A stretch of DNA of 41,600 bases from Anaerolineales bacterium (GTDB taxonomy: Bacteria; Chloroflexota; Anaerolineae; Anaerolineales; Villigracilaceae), in contig JAFGKO010000357.1 of assembly GCA_016928525.1 (NCBI GenBank), forward strand, positions 1-41,600, given 5' to 3'. A model generated the notes under the pieces. That model saw only the letters and a list, made by a program, of their open reading frames with translations, was not told where the DNA came from and searched no databases. Below are positions 23,389 through 30,222 of this stretch, piece by piece; positions within the stretch are counted from its first letter, which is position 1; each line of letters starts with the position of its first letter. Made by a program: the position numbers and the translations under genes.

Positions 23389-24144
23389 ATGTCTGGACAT
23401 TCAAAATGGTCCACCATCAAACGCAAAAAGGGCGCAGCCGATGCCAAGCGCGGCGCCGTTTTTACCCGACTCGCACGCGAGATTGCCGTTGCTGCCCGTG
23501 AAGGCGGCGGAGATCCGGATACCAATTTCCGCCTGCGCCTGGCTGTGGATAAAGCGCGCGCTGAGAACATGCCCAAAGACAACATTGAGCGCGCCATCAG
23601 GCGTGGCGCTGGCGACGATAAAGATGGCGCGGCATATGAAGAGATTATGTATGAAGGCTATGGCCCGAAAGGCGTAGCCATGATGATCGAAACTGTCACC
23701 GACAATCGCAACCGTTCGGTCTCGGAAATCCGGCATGCGCTTTCGAGGAGCGGCGGCAGCATGGCTGAATTGGGATCGGTTTCCTGGCAATTCGAACGCA
23801 AAGCTTATTTCTCATTCCCCTCCAGCGAGCTGAATTACGACAAGGCCTTTGAACTGGCCATCGAAGCAGGCGCCGATGACGTTACGGAAGAGGAGGGCAT
23901 GATCGAGATCACTGGCCCGGTAGAGTCCTTTAAAACTATTGCAGACCTGCTCCACAAGGCCAAAGTCAACCCGGAAGAAGCAGAGTTGCGCATGGTTCCC
24001 AAACAGGAGATGGAACTGGATGTAAACGAAACGCTGCAGGTATTGAAGGTGATCGAAAGCCTCGAAGAAATGGACGATGTCCAGAGCGTGTACTCGAACC
24101 TGAAGATGTCGGAAGAAGCCCTGATGGCTCTCGAGGCAGAATAA
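23389..24144 (+). CDS. yebC: YebC/TACO1-family protein
   Basis: A 251-residue, full-length protein. It opens with the family signature SGHSKWSTIKRKKGAADAKR and contains AENMPKDNIERAI and YEGYGPKGVA. Long annotated as a transcription regulator, the family is now linked (TACO1 in mitochondria, YebC in bacteria) to translation of proline-containing stretches; I state this from memory. AAGGAG ends 5 nt before the ATG at 23389. It has the common neighbourhood yebC-ruvC-ruvA. The leader with three Pro codons upstream suggests self-regulation. Confidence 0.95.
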   Translation: MSGHSKWSTIKRKKGAADAKRGAVFTRLAREIAVAAREGGGDPDTNFRLRLAVDKARAENMPKDNIERAIRRGAGDDKDGAAYEEIMYEGYGPKGVAMMIETVTDNRNRSVSEIRHALSRSGGSMAELGSVSWQFERKAYFSFPSSELNYDKAFELAIEAGADDVTEEEGMIEITGPVESFKTIADLLHKAKVNPEEAELRMVPKQEMELDVNETLQVLKVIESLEEMDDVQSVYSNLKMSEEALMALEAE

Positions 24145-24175
24145 TTTTTTCAGCCACAGATGATCCGCTAATCAT

Positions 24176-24228
24176 CGCTAATCTGCGCTAAAAAATTAGC
24201 GTGATTGGCGCAGATTAGCGGATTTTTT
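24176..24228 (+). terminator. Palindrome acting as terminator between yebC and ruvC
   Basis: CGCTAATCTGCGC (24176-24188) and GCGCAGATTAGCG (24208-24220) are perfect 13-bp arms, followed by GATTTTTT. The repeat-like wording suggests a recruited palindromic repeat. It ends about 8 nt before the ruvC start. Confidence 0.75.
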
Positions 24229-24235
24229 ATGGACT

Positions 24236-24712
24236 ATGCTTGCCTTAGGGATCGACCCTGGAACTGCGACAACTGGCTACGGACTCGTCCGCCTCGAATC
24301 GGACGGGAACCTGCTGGCCGTTAAATACGGCGTCATCACTACCCCAAAGAACACCCCCGCTCCTGAGCGCCTGGTGATGTTATACGATCAAATGCAAGAC
24401 CTGCTCCACGAGCACAAACCGGACACGGTTGCCGTGGAGAAGTTATTCTTCCAGCGCAATGTGACCACGGCCACTGCCGTCGGTCAGGCGCGCGGCGTGA
24501 TGCTGCTTGCGCTTGCCCAGGCCGGGTTGGAAGTGTTCGAGTACACGCCCAACGAAATCAAACAGGCTGTAGCAGGTTATGGTTCGGCGGGCAAACGCCA
24601 GATGCAGGAAATGGTGCGCGTATTGTTAGCATTAGGTGAAATTCCCAAGCCCGACGATGCAGCCGATGCCTTAGCAGTGGCAATCACGCATTTGAACACG
24701 AACCGATATTAA
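24236..24712 (+). CDS. ruvC: Holliday junction resolvase RuvC
   Basis: A 158-residue endonuclease that cuts Holliday junctions as a dimer. Acidic residues Asp7 (GIDPGT), Glu68 (VAVEKLFF) and the Asp pair in KPDDAADA (140-144) form the metal site. The length is standard. The ATG at 24236 lacks a Shine-Dalgarno; an ATG at 24229 is out of frame. It lies upstream of ruvA; ruvB is not in the window. Confidence 0.95.
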   Translation: MLALGIDPGTATTGYGLVRLESDGNLLAVKYGVITTPKNTPAPERLVMLYDQMQDLLHEHKPDTVAVEKLFFQRNVTTATAVGQARGVMLLALAQAGLEVFEYTPNEIKQAVAGYGSAGKRQMQEMVRVLLALGEIPKPDDAADALAVAITHLNTNRY

Positions 24713-24720
24713 CCACAGGG

Positions 24721-24775
24721 GCACAAAGACACGAAGTCACGAAGTCACAAACTACCAATTTTCGTGTCTTTGTGT
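24721..24775. repeat. GCACAAAGACACGAA-type palindrome between ruvC and ruvA
   Basis: GCACAAAGACACGAA (24721-24735) faces TTCGTGTCTTTGTGT (24761-24775), with one mismatch at the outer base, and ACGAAGTC is repeated beside it. It belongs with the similar palindromes at 2005-2060, 25388-25448 and 35416-35482. Confidence 0.8.
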
Positions 24776-24803
24776 CTTCGAGACTTCGTGGTAAAAATAG
24801 CTC

Positions 24804-25382
24804 ATGATTGCAACTCTCCGCGGTGAAATCACCCAAATCGAAAATAACGCCCTCGTCATCGAAGTAGGCGGGGTGGGGCTGCGCGTGATCGTCCCGGCTC
24901 CCCTGCGCGGGCGGATGAAAGTTGGCGAGGCCATTTTCCTCTACACCCACCTTATCGTTCGGGAAACGGAATTGACGCTTTATGGCTTCGAATCCCAGGC
25001 TGACCGGGATCTGTTCACTCTATTGTTAGGCGTGGACAGTGTCGGCCCGAAGGTTGCGCTTTCGGTTTTATCTACGATGAGCATCGATGCTGTCCAACGC
25101 GCAGTCTTTGCCGAGGAGGCCGAATTGCTCAACCGTGTCCCCGGCGTGGGCAAGAAGACAGCGCAGAAGATCGTGCTCTACTTGCAAGACCGCCTGAAGC
25201 CGACCGATGCGCTCCAGTCTGTGGCAGCCATGTCTGATACCGATTCCGAGGTCCTGGCGGCGTTGACGACCCTAGGCTACAGCGTGGTTGAGGGTCAGGG
25301 GGCAATTCAATCGATCCCGAAAGACGCGCCCGATAATGTGGAGGAACGTCTGCGGTTAGCGTTACAGTATTTTCAGAAATGA
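24804..25382 (+). CDS. ruvA: Holliday junction branch-migration protein RuvA
   Basis: A 192-residue protein. The N-terminal OB-fold (about 1-62) begins MIATLRGEI; two helix-hairpin-helix motifs follow (GVDSVGPKVA, about 76-85, and VPGVGKKTAQKI, about 111-122); and the C-terminal three-helix domain (about 145-192) contacts RuvB. It forms a tetramer on Holliday junctions. The start at 24804 fits the family. Confidence 0.96.
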   Translation: MIATLRGEITQIENNALVIEVGGVGLRVIVPAPLRGRMKVGEAIFLYTHLIVRETELTLYGFESQADRDLFTLLLGVDSVGPKVALSVLSTMSIDAVQRAVFAEEAELLNRVPGVGKKTAQKIVLYLQDRLKPTDALQSVAAMSDTDSEVLAALTTLGYSVVEGQGAIQSIPKDAPDNVEERLRLALQYFQK

Positions 25383-25387
25383 TTCAT

Positions 25388-25448
25388 AACACGAAGGACA
25401 CCAAGGGCACAACGTTCTTCACTTTGTGGTCTTGGTGTCCTTTGTGTT
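25388..25448. repeat. AACACGAAGGACACCAAG-type palindrome between ruvA and proC
   Basis: Arms of 18 bp (25388-25405 and 25431-25448) differ at one position. It may act as a transcript hairpin between the genes. Confidence 0.8.
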
Positions 25449-25463
25449 ACACAGGAGTTACTT

Positions 25464-26312
25464 ATGCTGGATAAAAAAATCACCTTTATCGGTCCCGGCG
25501 TGATGGCCGAAGCCATGATCGCCGGACTCATCCGTCAGAAATTGGCCAACCCTGAGAACCTGCTAGCAGCCGGTCCGCGCGAAGATCGCGGCGCGGAGCT
25601 GCAAAAGAAATATGGGATTCAAACGACAACGGATAACGCAGTAGCCGCGTCCGATGCGGATGTGGTGGTGCTCTCGGTCAAACCGCAACGTTTGAGCGAA
25701 GTTATGAAAGGAATGAGAGCCATTCGCAAAGATGCGTTGGTGCTCTCGATTGTAGCAGGCGCAACCATCCAAAAAATCAGCGTGGCCTTGAAGCATAGTG
25801 CTATCGTCCGCTCGATGCCCAACACGCCGGGGCAGATCGGCGAGGGGATTACTGTCTGGGCGGCCTCGAAAGGGACAACCGAAGCCCAACAAGGAATGGC
25901 GCGCCAGATCCTGGGCGCACTGGGCGAAGAAGTCTTTGTGGAAGATGAGGGTTATCTGGACATGGCGACAGCGCTCTCCGGCACTGGCCCTGCCTACGTA
26001 TTCCTGTTCACTGAAGCCCTGATCGACGCCGGTGTGCACATGGGATTCCCGCGCCGCATTGCCGAACAATTGGTATTGAAAACCATCCGCGGCTCGGTGG
26101 ATTACTATTACCACGCCGAACGGCATCCTGCTACGCTGCGCAACCAGGTTACATCGCCGGGCGGCACGTCTGCTGAAGCATTGTATTATCTCGAAAAAGC
26201 GGGCTTCCGTACAGCCATCTCACGCGCGGTTTGGGCGGCTTACCAGCGCTCGTTGGAGTTGGGCAAGGAGCAAGCAGTGCATATCCCGGAGGTAAATCCA
26301 CCGCAGGGATAG
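25464..26312 (+). CDS. proC: Pyrroline-5-carboxylate reductase
   Basis: A 282-residue enzyme of the last step of proline synthesis, reducing pyrroline-5-carboxylate with NAD(P)H. The Rossmann motif reads IGPGVMAEAMIAGL (about 9-22), with SVKPQ (about 71-75), and the C-terminal catalytic domain has SGTGPAYVFLFTEAL and VTSPGGTSAEAL, the signature of ProC. AGGAG (about 25453-25457) precedes the ATG at 25464. A proline-synthesis gene close to a proline-stalling leader (23338) is suggestive, but this order also occurs by chance. Confidence 0.95.
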   Translation: MLDKKITFIGPGVMAEAMIAGLIRQKLANPENLLAAGPREDRGAELQKKYGIQTTTDNAVAASDADVVVLSVKPQRLSEVMKGMRAIRKDALVLSIVAGATIQKISVALKHSAIVRSMPNTPGQIGEGITVWAASKGTTEAQQGMARQILGALGEEVFVEDEGYLDMATALSGTGPAYVFLFTEALIDAGVHMGFPRRIAEQLVLKTIRGSVDYYYHAERHPATLRNQVTSPGGTSAEALYYLEKAGFRTAISRAVWAAYQRSLELGKEQAVHIPEVNPPQG

Positions 26313-26323
26313 ATTTCACAGAG

Positions 26324-26332
26324 TGGTACAAT
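26324..26332 (+). promoter_or_regulatory. Extended -10 box of the fluoride operon
   Basis: TGGTACAAT is an extended -10 element about 10 nt before the start of the riboswitch fold. No good -35 box is seen. Confidence 0.45.
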
Positions 26333-26337
26333 CAGTT

Positions 26338-26413
26338 ACCTACGGGTGATGGAGTCCACCTTGAACCGCGTTCACCGCTGATGACTCCTGCCAAATTCAA
26401 GTTTGGAGGAGTC
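26338..26413 (+). ncRNA. Fluoride riboswitch (crcB motif)
   Basis: The core GGTGATGGAGTCCACC, TTGAACCGCG and GCTGATGACTCCTGCC (26344-26392) reads as the crcB-motif consensus. After the aptamer, GACTCCT (26383-26389) can pair with AGGAGTC (26407-26413), which contains the Shine-Dalgarno of crcB. Fluoride binding to the aptamer, which uses the same GACTCC strand, would free the RBS. The control is thus translational: fluoride turns the exporter on. The aptamer match and the pairing are seen in the sequence; the switch is known for the family. Confidence 0.9.
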
Positions 26414-26417
26414 GTCT

Positions 26418-26801
26418 GTGTTTAATGTCTTAGTCGTTGGTATTGGTGGTTTTATTGGTTCGGTGCTGCGTTATCTGGTCAGCGGCTGGGCGCAACAACT
26501 AAGCAAGAGTCTGGATTTCCCCTACGGCACGCTGACCGTCAATTTGATCGGTTGTTTTGTGATCGGCTTTTTGGGAGAATTGGCTGAAGCGCGCGGCATA
26601 CTGGCCTCCGAAACGCGCCTGCTGGTCTTTATCGGTTTGTTGGGCGGGTTTACTACCTTTTCATCCTTTGGCAACGATACGCTCAACCTGGCCCGCAGCG
26701 GACAGATGATCAATGCGCTGGCTAATATTGCTGTCAATGTGATTCTTGGATTGCTGCTGGTCTGGCTGGGGCGTACCGTTGCGTATCTGGTCTGGAGGTA
26801 A
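26418..26801 (+). CDS. crcB: Fluoride channel CrcB/Fluc
   Basis: A 127-residue membrane protein with four helices. It has GGFIGSVLRYL (about 10-20), TLTVNLIGCFVIGF (about 43-56) and GLLGGFTTFSSFGNDT (about 73-88), the latter containing the Phe and Thr/Ser residues of the fluoride pore. The GTG at 26418 has GGAGGAG 7 nt upstream; an upstream TTG frame start lies inside the RBS and is rejected. It works as a dual-topology dimer exporting fluoride. It follows the fluoride riboswitch. Confidence 0.95.
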   Translation: MFNVLVVGIGGFIGSVLRYLVSGWAQQLSKSLDFPYGTLTVNLIGCFVIGFLGELAEARGILASETRLLVFIGLLGGFTTFSSFGNDTLNLARSGQMINALANIAVNVILGLLLVWLGRTVAYLVWR

Positions 26802-26803
26802 AC

Positions 26804-27154
26804 ATGCAACTTCCTGAAGAAGGCTACCTGTTGCGGATTTTCATCGGCGAAGCGGACAAATTCCATGGCAAGCCGCTATATGAGTGGCTGGTCTTGCAGG
26901 CAAAAGAACACGGGCTGGCAGGCGCTACCGTGCTGCGCGGTATGATGGGATACGGCGCTAACAGCCGCGAAATCCACACCTTCAAAATTACCCGTCTTTC
27001 CGAAGATCTGCCCATCGTGGTCGAGATCGTGGATACCAAGGACAAGCTGGAGATTTACCTGGAGGCAATTGACGAAAGCATCCAGGCCGGGATGGTCACG
27101 CTGGAAAAAGCCACTATCCGCATATATCGGGGAAATGGGGGAAGTAGCGCGTAG
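26804..27154 (+). CDS. DUF190 family protein (PII-like fold)
   Basis: A 116-residue cytosolic protein. LRIFIGEADKFHGKPLYE and GLAGATVLRGMMGYG are the DUF190 signatures; the fold is PII-like. It starts 2 bp after the crcB stop and is therefore in the fluoride-inducible unit. DUF190 genes often accompany crcB, probably in a regulatory or accessory role that is not known in detail. Confidence 0.9.
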   Translation: MQLPEEGYLLRIFIGEADKFHGKPLYEWLVLQAKEHGLAGATVLRGMMGYGANSREIHTFKITRLSEDLPIVVEIVDTKDKLEIYLEAIDESIQAGMVTLEKATIRIYRGNGGSSA

Positions 27155-27174
27155 CGTCGAAGAGGGCGTACGGT

Positions 27175-27180
27175 TATAAT
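27175..27180 (+). promoter_or_regulatory. Possible -10 box for the ABC-F gene
   Basis: TATAAT lies 59 nt before the ABC-F start, with a CAGT-type repeat between. No -35 box is clear. Confidence 0.4.
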
Positions 27181-27190
27181 TCGGGGGCAT

Positions 27191-27238
27191 TCATCCACTG
27201 AACACTGAGTACTGATTACTGACAACTGGTTACTGTCC
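27191..27238. repeat. CACTGATTACTGACAACTGG-type dispersed repeat
   Basis: The words CACTGAGTACTGATTACTGA and CAACTGGTTACTG form a quasi-periodic ACTG repeat related in inverted orientation to 8545-8576 and in direct orientation to 32852-32885. It forms the 5' leader of the ABC-F gene. Confidence 0.65.
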
Positions 27239-27239
27239 C

Positions 27240-29237
27240 ATGTCCCTCATCACCGCCAATTCCCTCACAAAATCTTTCGGCGATTTCGACCTCTTCAGCG
27301 GCATCAGCTTCACTGTTGCAAAGGGTGCGCGCATGGCGTTGGTCGGTCCCAACGGGGTGGGCAAGACCACGCTGCTGCGCATCCTGGTGGGGGAGGACGA
27401 AGCCTCCTCGGGAACGGTAGCAAGCGCAAAGGGAGTCCGCATCGGGTACCTTCCGCAGGAGGCCGATTTCGAAATGGACGGCACGCTCTGGGAGTGCTGT
27501 CACTCTGTCTTTGCCGACATCCAGCGCCAGCAGGACGAACTTCATCGCCTCGAGGCGCTCATGGCCGATCCCGCCCAGGCCGAAAGCGTCATGGAACGCT
27601 ACGGTAAACTCCAGCACGACTTCGAACATCGCGGCGGCTACACCTACCAGACGCGCATCAAGCAGGTGCTGACCGGGTTGGGATTCGACGAGGCAGACCA
27701 CACCCTGCGCCTGGAACATCTCTCCGGCGGACAGCGCACCCGCGCCTTTCTTGCGCGCCTCCTGCTCTCGGACCCCGACCTGCTCCTGCTCGATGAGCCG
27801 ACCAACCACCTGGACATTTCCGCTGTCGAGTGGCTGGAGGGGTATCTCTCGCAATGGGACGGGGCGGCGGTGATCGTCTCGCACGACCGCTATTTCCTGG
27901 ACAGGGCCTGCAACGTCATTCTGGAGATGCTGCCGGCCGGGTTCGAACTGTATCACGGCAACTACTCAGCTTACCTGCTCCAGCGGCAGGAACGCGCCGA
28001 GCGCCGCCAGCAGGTCTTCGAGCGCGAAAAGGAAAAGCTGCTCAAGGAAGTCGAGTACATCAAGAAGAACATTTCCGGGCAGAACGTCATCCAGTCCAAG
28101 GGCAAGCTGCGGCGACTTTCGCGCATCGTGCAGGCTATTGAGCAGATTGGCTTCGAGGCCGTGCTCAACCAGAAGTGGAGCGAGACCGCCGAAGACGTGA
28201 GCATCACCACCTCGAATTTTGGCGTAGAGGAAGCCGAGCGGCGTGTGCGCGCCTTGCGTTCGCCAATACGGACGTTACCAAAATTACATCTGAACCTGCG
28301 CTCTGCGAAACGTTCGGGCGATCTGGTCATCCGCACCAAGGATTTACAGGTCGGATGGCCGGATAAATTCCTGTTCTCCGCGCCTGATATCGAACTACGT
28401 CGCCTGGGCTGCGCCGCATTGATCGGTCCCAATGGCGCGGGGAAAACGACTTTTTTGAAAACCATCTTAGGGCAACTCAAACCATTGGCTGGCGAGGTGA
28501 TTTTGGGCTCGTCCCTGCAAATCGGCTATTTCGCCCAGGCGCACGAAGGCCTCAACCCGAACTACACCGTCATGGACGAGATCGATGCGGTCATGCCCAA
28601 CTGGCTGCCGGGACAGATCCGCGATTATCTGGGCAAATACCTGTTTTCGGGCGATGACGTCTTCAAGAAAGTAGACATGCTCTCCGGCGGTGAGCGCGGA
28701 CGGCTGGCGCTGGCCAAGCTGGCCCTGCAGGATACCAACCTGCTGCTGCTGGATGAGCCCACCAACCACCTGGACATCCCCTCGCAGGAAATCCTGCAGG
28801 CCGTGCTGGACGAGTATCCCGGCACGATCCTGCTGGTCACCCACGACCGCTACCTGATCGACGCGCTGGGCACGCAAATCTGGGAAGTCAATCCCGACGA
28901 GTCGGAGTTGACGGTCTTCAAAGGCACCTACTCGCAAATGAAGGAAGAACGCGAAAAAGAAGCCGCGCGGCTGGCAGCACTGGCGGAAGAAGAAAATACG
29001 AAGAAGAACAAACGCCCGTCAAGATCGCCGAACGCCAAAGCCGAGCGCCGCCGCCTGGCCCAATTGCAGGAACTCGAGAACCAGATTGCAGCCTTAGAGC
29101 GCCGGCTGGCAGAGCTGAGTACCAAGCTGGAGAATCCGCCTACCGACCCGGCGAAGGTCGCGAAGCTGGGTAAGGAGTATGAATCCGTGCAGCGCGAGAT
29201 GGATGAGAAGTTGGGCGAGTGGGAAGGATTGCAATAG
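27240..29237 (+). CDS. ABC-F family ATPase (ribosome-associated or resistance type)
   Basis: A 665-residue protein with two ABC domains and no membrane segment. Domain 1 has GPNGVGKTT (about 36-44), LSGGQ and LLLLDEPTNHLD; domain 2 has GPNGAGKTT (about 401), SGGE and a second LLLLDEPTNHLD. Between them lies the ABC-F linker (about 240-320). The C-terminal about 90 residues form a Lys/Glu-rich coiled coil (KNKRPSRSPNAKAERRRL, then LENQIAALERRL), as in Uup-like proteins. ABC-F proteins act on the ribosome; which factor or antibiotic is involved cannot be read here. The leader holds a dispersed repeat. Confidence 0.93.
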   Translation: MSLITANSLTKSFGDFDLFSGISFTVAKGARMALVGPNGVGKTTLLRILVGEDEASSGTVASAKGVRIGYLPQEADFEMDGTLWECCHSVFADIQRQQDELHRLEALMADPAQAESVMERYGKLQHDFEHRGGYTYQTRIKQVLTGLGFDEADHTLRLEHLSGGQRTRAFLARLLLSDPDLLLLDEPTNHLDISAVEWLEGYLSQWDGAAVIVSHDRYFLDRACNVILEMLPAGFELYHGNYSAYLLQRQERAERRQQVFEREKEKLLKEVEYIKKNISGQNVIQSKGKLRRLSRIVQAIEQIGFEAVLNQKWSETAEDVSITTSNFGVEEAERRVRALRSPIRTLPKLHLNLRSAKRSGDLVIRTKDLQVGWPDKFLFSAPDIELRRLGCAALIGPNGAGKTTFLKTILGQLKPLAGEVILGSSLQIGYFAQAHEGLNPNYTVMDEIDAVMPNWLPGQIRDYLGKYLFSGDDVFKKVDMLSGGERGRLALAKLALQDTNLLLLDEPTNHLDIPSQEILQAVLDEYPGTILLVTHDRYLIDALGTQIWEVNPDESELTVFKGTYSQMKEEREKEAARLAALAEEENTKKNKRPSRSPNAKAERRRLAQLQELENQIAALERRLAELSTKLENPPTDPAKVAKLGKEYESVQREMDEKLGEWEGLQ

Positions 29238-29282
29238 ATAAAAAATTTATTAGTCCATTGTATTGGAAAGCTTGGAGAAAAC

Positions 29283-29506
29283 ATGATAGATACTATTGTT
29301 ACGATTACTCTTATTGCAATTCCAGTTTTGTTACTCATCAAGACAATTCAAGATTGGCGTCAATCCAAAAATCATTGGTTTGTTCTACCCCTGATTGTAT
29401 TTCTGCTCGCTATTTTTGCAATATTAGGGACTGGTGGAATGGCCTGTTAACGGCAGTATTTGGTTGGATTGTCTATGTTGTAGTTAGAAGAACTGCTAAG
29501 AAATAG
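29283..29506 (+). pseudogene. Small multi-helix membrane protein, probably frameshifted
   Basis: An open frame from ATG at 29283 to TAA at 29448-29450 encodes 55 residues with two hydrophobic helices (about 4-19 and 34-49) and a good Shine-Dalgarno (GGAGA). From about 29436 the other forward frame continues as a third hydrophobic helix and a basic end (LLTAVFGWIVYVVVRRTAKK, stop at 29504-29506). The natural reading looks like a three-helix protein broken by one frameshift, or a sequencing or programmed shift. The family is not recognised. Confidence 0.5.
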
Positions 29507-29547
29507 TTGTTTTCATTCTTGCTGAGGTTCAGCCCCCGCAGGAGCGC

Positions 29548-29590
29548 CCTATAACGACCTGGCTGAAATGCCCGCAACCGAGCAGGAGGC
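29548..29590 (+). pseudogene. Fragment related to the start of the EF-hand-like/TM gene
   Basis: The 43 bp here match 30251-30293 in about 36 positions and give YNDLAEMPATEQEA in place of YNDLAEMPATEREM. There is no start codon and the frame ends soon after. It is a remnant of a paralogue or of a local duplication. Confidence 0.6.
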
Positions 29591-29591
29591 T

Positions 29592-29630
29592 TGAAAACAA
29601 AAACCGACCGAGCTGCCACTTTTCGGTCGG
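29592..29630 (-). terminator. Rho-independent terminator after the two-gene cassette
   Basis: The arms CCGACCGA (29623-29630 on the minus strand) and TCGGTCGG (29604-29611) form an 8-bp stem, followed on the minus strand by TTTTTGTTTT. Confidence 0.75.
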
Positions 29631-29654
29631 GTCCATTTTCAAATGTTCTGCTTT

Positions 29655-29888
29655 CTACGCCGACAACGACAACTCTTTTACCAACGATTGAGGTAAGGAA
29701 ATCGGCGAGAAAAAGCTGGACGGGAAAAGATAATCTTCCCCCGACTCATCGATGATACGAATCAGTCGGTGTTTATTCGCATCCGAATCCGCTACAACCT
29801 GATAAATCTTGCGGCGTTCGAGCGAAGCTTGATAGCCATCATTCTTGATGCACACTACAAATTTTGGGGATTCTTTTTTGTTTTCCAT
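29655..29888 (-). CDS. Small conserved protein of a two-gene cassette (second gene)
   Basis: A 77-residue protein with FVVCIKNDGYQASLERRKIYQVV in the first half (read in parts: FVVCIKNDGY, LERRKIYQV) and RIIDESGEDYLFP in the second. I recall similar small proteins in cyanobacteria and Chloroflexota, without a known function; they look like a small beta-barrel or SH3-like domain. It starts 3 bp after the upstream gene's stop, so the two are co-translated. A terminator follows. A toxin-antitoxin or regulatory pair is possible but unproven. Confidence 0.7.
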   Translation of the reverse strand: MENKKESPKFVVCIKNDGYQASLERRKIYQVVADSDANKHRLIRIIDESGEDYLFPSSFFSPISLPQSLVKELSLSA

Positions 29889-29891
29889 AAT

Positions 29892-30134
29892 TTATCTTCC
29901 GAGAATACGTTTGATTTTAATATCTTTTTTGCCGATACCATGCGCTTCATACCAATGAACTTCTGCAAAACAAGTTGTATTGTCTGGTAAACGGACGGTT
30001 GCAAGCCCTTTGAGCTTACGCCAGCGCCCTTTTCCATGTGTTTTTTGTAAGCGATCCAATTCGCGAATGGCGCGCCCTACAGCAATAATATCGATATCTG
30101 TGATTTCGCCAACGATTTCGATTTCAGAGCGCAT
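29892..30134 (-). CDS. Small conserved protein of a two-gene cassette (first gene)
   Basis: An 80-residue protein. The N-terminal half is helical (IDIIAVGRAIRELDRLQK), then GKGRWRKLKGLATVRL and AEVHWYEAHGIGKKDIKIKR, a basic beta-rich end resembling small toxin or RNA-binding proteins. The ATG at 30134 is chosen because a TATAAT box (30144-30149, minus strand) ends 9 nt upstream; an upstream ATG at 30155 precedes that box. It is paired with the gene at 29655. The function is unknown. Confidence 0.7.
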   Translation of the reverse strand: MRSEIEIVGEITDIDIIAVGRAIRELDRLQKTHGKGRWRKLKGLATVRLPDNTTCFAEVHWYEAHGIGKKDIKIKRILGR

Positions 30135-30143
30135 GACGTTTTC

Positions 30144-30149
30144 ATTATA
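30144..30149 (-). promoter_or_regulatory. -10 box of the two-gene cassette
   Basis: TATAAT on the minus strand, 9 nt before the ATG at 30134, gives a transcript with an almost absent leader. Confidence 0.5.
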
Positions 30150-30222
30150 CGCCAAAACGCCAATTCAAATCTAATCGAATATAATCTTGACAATTGTCCT
30201 CCCTTAAATTTGGAGAGTTGAT

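Noticed and set aside
24721..25448. CRISPR-like repeats between ruvC, ruvA and proC
   Set aside because: These are single palindromes, not regularly spaced repeats with spacers.
27216..27956. 246-codon open frame on the minus strand
   Set aside because: It is antisense to the ABC-F gene, and nothing in it resembles a known family.
30155..30155. Upstream ATG as start of the first cassette gene
   Set aside because: It lies upstream of the TATAAT box whose transcript would begin just before the ATG at 30134.
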